From assembly GCA_020348765.1 (NCBI GenBank), contig CP070753.1:848610-858346 (forward strand): a stretch of 9,737 nt of DNA. The letters are read 5' to 3'. The translations under genes were made by a program, and so were the position numbers. The DNA is from Burkholderiales bacterium (GTDB lineage: Bacteria; Pseudomonadota; Gammaproteobacteria; Burkholderiales; Burkholderiaceae_E). Positions 6,204 through 9,737 of this stretch are shown here, one piece after another. The notes below the pieces were generated by a model. That model saw only the letters and a list, made by a program, of their open reading frames with translations. It ran no database searches and was not told where the DNA came from. The first letter of the stretch is position 1, and every line of letters starts with the position of its first letter.

Positions 6204-7837
6204 GTCGGCTGCCAGACCCGATCGAAGACGGCCTGCGGCGCGGATGGCAGGTCATCGACGCGGCGGGCGTGCCGGGAGCCCGGCCCGCGCCGCGCGAACT
6301 GGACTGCGACGTGGCCATCGTCGGCACCGGTGCCGGTGGCGGAATCAGCGCCGAGATCCTGGCGCGTGCCGGCCTGAAGCTGGTGCTGATCGAAGAGGGG
6401 CCGCTGCTCGGCAGTCGCGACTTCGACATGCGCGAGGCCACGGCCTACCCGGCGCTGTACCAGGAGTCGGCCGCGCGCAAGACCCGCGACAAGTCGATCA
6501 ACATCCTGCAGGGGCGCTGTGTCGGTGGCTCGACCACGGTGAACTGGACCTCGTGCTTCCGGACGCCCGAGGCGACCCTGGACTTCTGGCGCGATCGATT
6601 CGGCCTGGACACCTTCAGTGCGCAGGCCATGGCGCCGTGGTTCGAGCAGTGCGAGCGGCGACTGGGGATCGTTCCGTGGACGGTGCCGCCCAACCAGAAC
6701 AACGCGCTGCTCGAGCGTGGCGCGAGGCGCCTCGGCGTCGAGGTCCGCACCATCGCACGCAACGTGCGCGGCTGCTACAACCTCGGCTACTGCGGCACCG
6801 GCTGCCCGACCAACGCGAAGCAGTCGATGCTGGTGACGACGCTGCCGGCGGCGCTCGACCGCGGCGCGGTGCTGCTGGTGCGGGCGCGGGCCGAGCGGCT
6901 GCTGTTCGAAGGCGGTGCGACCCGCGCGGTGGACGTCGCGTGGCTGGACGCGAGCGGGCTGCGTCCGAGCGGCGCGCGAACGCTGGTGCGCGCTCGACAC
7001 GTCGTGGTCGCCGCCGGCGCCATCAACTCGCCGGCGCTGCTGCTCAGGAGCGATGCGCCGGACCCGTCGGGGCTGCTCGGGCGCCGCACCTTCCTGCACC
7101 CGGTGCTGGTCTCGGCCGCCGGCTTCGCGCAGCGGGTCGACGGCTACGCCGGCGCCCCGCAGTCGCTGTATTCGGACCATTTCCTGGGCACCGATCCGAT
7201 CGACGGCCCGCTCGGCTACAAGCTCGAGGCGCCGCCGATCCATCCGGTGCTGTTCGCGACCACGATGAGCGGCTTCGGCGCGGCACACGCAGACGGCATG
7301 CGCGAGTTCACGCACACGCACGCGCTGCTGGCGCTGATCCGCGACGGATTCCACCAGCAGTCGCAGGGCGGCAGTGTCGCACTGCGCGCCGACGGCACGC
7401 CCGAGCTCGACTATCCGCTGAACGCGGTGTTCTTCGAGGCCGCGCGCCGGGCGCTCTTGAACATGGCCGAGATCCAGTTCGCCGCCGGTGCGCGCTGGGT
7501 GCAGCCGGTGCACGAGCATGCCGCACGCTACCGCTCCTGGGCCGAAGCCCGGGCAGCGATCGCGGCGCTCGAGCTCGAGCCGTTGATCACCCGGGTCGTT
7601 TCCGCGCACGTGATGGGTGGCGTGCCGATGGGCAGCGACCCGAGTCGCGGACTGGTCGATCAGCAGGGCCGATACTTCCATGTCGGCGGCCTGTCGGTGC
7701 ACGACGGCTCGGTCTTTCCGACCTCGATCGGCGCCAATCCACAGCTGTCGGTCTATGGCGTCGCGGCCCGGATGGCCAGCGCACTGGCCGAGCGCCTGAC
7801 CGGGCGCCTCCCGCGGGCGCTCGGCGACCCCGGCTGA
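6200..7837 (+). CDS. GMC family FAD-dependent oxidoreductase (alcohol dehydrogenase/oxidase type)
   Basis: 545 residues from a GTG start. The N-terminal FAD-binding Rossmann motif is AIVGTGAGGG (G42-x-G44-xx-G47), ending in LIEEG. GRCVGGSTTVNWTS is the conserved GMC segment that contacts FAD. A cysteine cluster CYNLGYCGTGC (C192, C198, C202), followed by PTNAKQS, is typical of the branch containing gluconate dehydrogenase-like and long-chain alcohol-oxidising enzymes. VVAAGAINSPALLL is the second GMC signature. The C-terminal catalytic region has HVMGGVPMG (H470) and SIGANPQLSV (N513), the expected His-Asn pair. There is no signal peptide, so export would rely on the Tat small subunit just upstream. 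No cytochrome c subunit gene is in the window. The hydrolase gene follows after 11 bases, so the three genes look like one operon. Class is secure; the substrate is an inference. Confidence 0.94.
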   Translation: MSRLPDPIEDGLRRGWQVIDAAGVPGARPAPRELDCDVAIVGTGAGGGISAEILARAGLKLVLIEEGPLLGSRDFDMREATAYPALYQESAARKTRDKSINILQGRCVGGSTTVNWTSCFRTPEATLDFWRDRFGLDTFSAQAMAPWFEQCERRLGIVPWTVPPNQNNALLERGARRLGVEVRTIARNVRGCYNLGYCGTGCPTNAKQSMLVTTLPAALDRGAVLLVRARAERLLFEGGATRAVDVAWLDASGLRPSGARTLVRARHVVVAAGAINSPALLLRSDAPDPSGLLGRRTFLHPVLVSAAGFAQRVDGYAGAPQSLYSDHFLGTDPIDGPLGYKLEAPPIHPVLFATTMSGFGAAHADGMREFTHTHALLALIRDGFHQQSQGGSVALRADGTPELDYPLNAVFFEAARRALLNMAEIQFAAGARWVQPVHEHAARYRSWAEARAAIAALELEPLITRVVSAHVMGGVPMGSDPSRGLVDQQGRYFHVGGLSVHDGSVFPTSIGANPQLSVYGVAARMASALAERLTGRLPRALGDPG

Positions 7838-7848
7838 GCGAAGGCGCG

Positions 7849-8799
7849 ATGCGGGTCGCTCGCCTGCAACAGCTGATGCTCGCCGCGCAACTGGCCGGCG
7901 CGCTGCTGGTTGCCGCCAGCCTTGCCTACGGCACCGAGCTCGAGCCGGTCTGGGCCGTCGGCGCGGGTCTGCTGACGCCGATCGGCACGCATGCGGCCGT
8001 GATCGGCGCGCACTTCGTGGCCGCCGCACGGGCGCGAAAGCGCCTCGACCCGAGCGCCCCGCCCTGGCGCGCCGGCCAGACGCTGCGCGCGTTCGCAGGC
8101 GAGGTGCGCGCCTCGATCCTGACCTTCGCGATCAACCAGCCGCTGCGGTCGCGCTACCGCATCGAGCCGCGAGCCGCGCCGGCGCCGGGCCCGGCGCAGG
8201 CCGCGGCGATCCCGGTGCTGCTGATCCACGGCTACTTCTGCAATCGCGGCCTGTGGCGCGGGTTCGCCGGCGAGCTCGCGGCCGCCGGTCACCCGGTCGC
8301 GGCGATCGACCTCGAGCCGCCGTTCGGCTCGATCGACGACTACGCGCCGGCCGTGGCCGAAGCGATCGCCGCGCTGCGCGCACGCTGCGGCATTGCGCAG
8401 GTCGCACTGGTCTGTCACAGCATGGGCGGGCTCGCGGCCCGGGCCTATGCCCGTCGTTACGGGACCGAGGCCGTGGCGCTGCTGGTCACGCTCGGCACGC
8501 CGCACCACGGCACCGCGCATGCGCGGATGGGAATCGGCGCCAATGCCAGGCAGATGCGGCCCGCGAGCGACTGGCTGCAGGCGCTGGCGCGCGGCGAGGA
8601 CCCGGCGCTGCGCGCACGCATGCTGTGCATCCTGACCGACCATGACAACATCGTGTCGCCGCAGTCCTCGGCCCGGCTCGAGGGCACGCGCGTGATCGAG
8701 CTGGCCGCGCTGGGCCATGTCGAGCTCGCGCTCGACGCCGGCGTGCGGGCCACGATTCGCGCCGAGCTGGCCCGCGCCGGCTCGACGCTTCAGAAGTGA
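7849..8799 (+). CDS. Membrane-anchored alpha/beta hydrolase (lipase-like)
   Basis: 316 residues from the ATG at 7849, which has AAGG four bases upstream. Two hydrophobic segments (about residues 8-28 and 34-60) likely anchor the protein in the inner membrane. The alpha/beta hydrolase domain starts near residue 120. It has oxyanion-hole LLIHGYFCNRGLW (H127-G128), nucleophile elbow VCHSMGGLAAR (S191), the LGTPHHGT lipase-type segment, an acidic residue in TDHDNIVSP (D264 or D266) and the catalytic histidine in LGHVEL (H290). The triad is complete. The elbow reads C-H-S-M-G, so the first glycine of GxSxG is a cysteine. Resemblance is to triacylglycerol-lipase/PGAP1-like esterases. Substrate is probably a lipid ester, by inference. 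It is the last gene of the operon and overlaps the convergent gene's 3' end by 10 bases. Confidence 0.88.
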   Translation: MRVARLQQLMLAAQLAGALLVAASLAYGTELEPVWAVGAGLLTPIGTHAAVIGAHFVAAARARKRLDPSAPPWRAGQTLRAFAGEVRASILTFAINQPLRSRYRIEPRAAPAPGPAQAAAIPVLLIHGYFCNRGLWRGFAGELAAAGHPVAAIDLEPPFGSIDDYAPAVAEAIAALRARCGIAQVALVCHSMGGLAARAYARRYGTEAVALLVTLGTPHHGTAHARMGIGANARQMRPASDWLQALARGEDPALRARMLCILTDHDNIVSPQSSARLEGTRVIELAALGHVELALDAGVRATIRAELARAGSTLQK

Positions 8800-9737
8800 A
8801 TCCCGCGCATCAACTGCTGGAAAGCGATCTGGTCCGCGGTGAGCTGCTGCGGCTTGCGCGTGCCCTCGGCGCCGCCGGCGGCTTCCGAATCCGGGAACAT
8901 CCGGAACGACGTGTTCATGATCACCTGTGCCACGCGCGGCGCGAGCGCGTGCATGACCTGGCCGAAGATGCCCAGCCGCGTGGCGAGCTGCACCGGCTTG
9001 TGCACGAGGGCGTCGATCACCATGTCGGCCGCTTCGTCCGGAGTCAGCGTCGGCACGTTCTGGTACATCTTCGTCGGCGCGATCATCGGGGTGCGCACCA
9101 GCGGCATGTTGACCGTCGTGAAACGCAGCCCCATGTCTGCGAATTCCGAGGCTGCGCAGCGGGTCCAGGCGTCGAGCGCAGCCTTTGATGCCACATAGGC
9201 CGAAAAGCGCGGGGCATTGGTCAGCACGCCGATCGACGAGATGTTGATCACCTGCCCGCTGCGCGTCCCGATCATGTGCGGCAGCAGCCCCATGGTCACG
9301 CGCAGCGCCCCGAAGTAGTTGAGCTGCATGCAGCGCTCGAAGTCGTGGAAGCGCTCGAAGCTCGACTCGATGCCGCGCCGGATCGAGCGGCCGGCATTGT
9401 TGATCAGCACCTCGACGCCGCCCAACTCGGCGATCAGGCGCTCGACGAACGCGTCGCACTGCGCGTAGTCGGCGATGTCCACCGGGTAGGCATGCACGAC
9501 CGCCTGCTTGCCGGCGACCTCGCGAATGTGCGCGCTGGCCTCGGCCAGCTTCTGCTCGTCGCGACCGCAGATCACCGTGATCGCCCCGGCCTCGGCCACC
9601 TTGACCGCGGTCGCGAGCCCGATGCCGGACGAACCTCCCGTGATCAGCACCACCTTGCCTCGGACCTGACCGCGCAGGCTGCGGTCGATCATCAGGTCCG
9701 GGTCGAGATGCCGCTCCCAGTAGTCCCACAGGCGCCA
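8790..9737 (-). CDS. C-terminal SDR domain of a larger oxidoreductase, probably a two-domain fatty acyl-CoA reductase (partial, runs off the right edge)
   Basis: 315 residues are visible and the reading frame is still open at the window edge. The first visible residues, WRLWDYWERHLDPDLMIDR, precede the Rossmann fold and look like an interdomain linker rather than a protein start; the internal ATG at 9692 is therefore not the likely start. The domain is a classical short-chain dehydrogenase: cofactor motif ITGGSSGIG, LINNAGRS, the serine of NISSIG, and catalytic YVASK (Tyr codon at 9195-9197, Lys at 9183-9185). The position after the fold (NMPLVRTPMIAPT) and the long C-terminal tail match the second half of bacterial proteins of about 660 residues that reduce fatty acyl-CoA or aldehyde to alcohol. 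The N-terminal domain that would prove this is outside the window. Plain SDR function is certain; the two-domain reading is a good inference. Confidence 0.85.
   Translation of the reverse strand, partial: WRLWDYWERHLDPDLMIDRSLRGQVRGKVVLITGGSSGIGLATAVKVAEAGAITVICGRDEQKLAEASAHIREVAGKQAVVHAYPVDIADYAQCDAFVERLIAELGGVEVLINNAGRSIRRGIESSFERFHDFERCMQLNYFGALRVTMGLLPHMIGTRSGQVINISSIGVLTNAPRFSAYVASKAALDAWTRCAASEFADMGLRFTTVNMPLVRTPMIAPTKMYQNVPTLTPDEAADMVIDALVHKPVQLATRLGIFGQVMHALAPRVAQVIMNTSFRMFPDSEAAGGAEGTRKPQQLTADQIAFQQLMRGIHF

Noticed and set aside
4892..8029. A 1045-residue minus-strand open frame opposite the GMC operon
   Set aside because: Only the C-terminal part (from 5593) is a real gene. The remainder is antisense to GMC and hydrolase motifs and has shadow-frame composition.
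5656..8799. A 1047-residue plus-strand open frame spanning the GMC gene
   Set aside because: Only its last 316 codons (from 7849) read as a protein, the hydrolase. The rest is a stop-free, Arg/Ala-rich shadow of the GMC frame caused by high GC.
7753..9729. A 658-residue minus-strand open frame across the SDR and hydrolase
   Set aside because: It is in a different frame from the SDR motifs and is antisense to the hydrolase; it shows no domain of its own.

Overview
The window comes from a high-GC proteobacterium, most likely a betaproteobacterium. The order rpsF-priB-rpsR-rplI followed by dnaB, the presence of PriB (a beta/gammaproteobacterial protein) and a PhoH/PIN protein with a long Ala/Pro-rich N-terminal extension all fit this. 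A high-GC gammaproteobacterium cannot be excluded. No rRNA, tRNA, CRISPR array, insertion sequence or phage gene is visible. Gene density is very high and no gene-free stretch exceeds 300 bases.

Left part (1-4891), core genome. A PhoH-family PIN-ATPase runs rightward and converges on dnaB. On the minus strand a ribosomal/primosomal operon reads rpsF (S6), priB, rpsR (S18), rplI (L9). It ends at a strong stem-loop terminator just before dnaB (replicative helicase). The operon couples ribosomal proteins with two replication functions: the DnaB helicase and the PriB restart protein. A plausible sigma70-type promoter and a roughly 175-nt structured leader precede rpsF. By position this leader is a candidate for S6:S18 autoregulation.

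Right part (4892-9737), accessory or lipid-related. A minus-strand protein of unknown function with an FFLDEIYG signature (the FFLEELY-motif family) is divergent from a plus-strand three-gene operon. That operon encodes a small Tat-signal protein of the gluconate 2-dehydrogenase subunit 3 type, a GMC-family flavin oxidoreductase, and a membrane-anchored alpha/beta hydrolase resembling a lipase. Converging on it, and overlapping its last 10 bases, is the C-terminal short-chain dehydrogenase domain of a larger protein that runs off the right edge. The residues at the edge match the linker region I associate with two-domain fatty acyl-CoA reductases.

Together these genes suggest handling of a hydrophobic alcohol/aldehyde/ester substrate: ester hydrolysis, alcohol oxidation in or facing the periplasm, and reduction on the cytoplasmic side. 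The substrate is not readable from sequence. The most novel items are the Tat/GMC/lipase/SDR set without a visible cytochrome partner, the FFLEELY protein, an 11-codon mini-ORF that overlaps the GMC start, and the structured rpsF leader.
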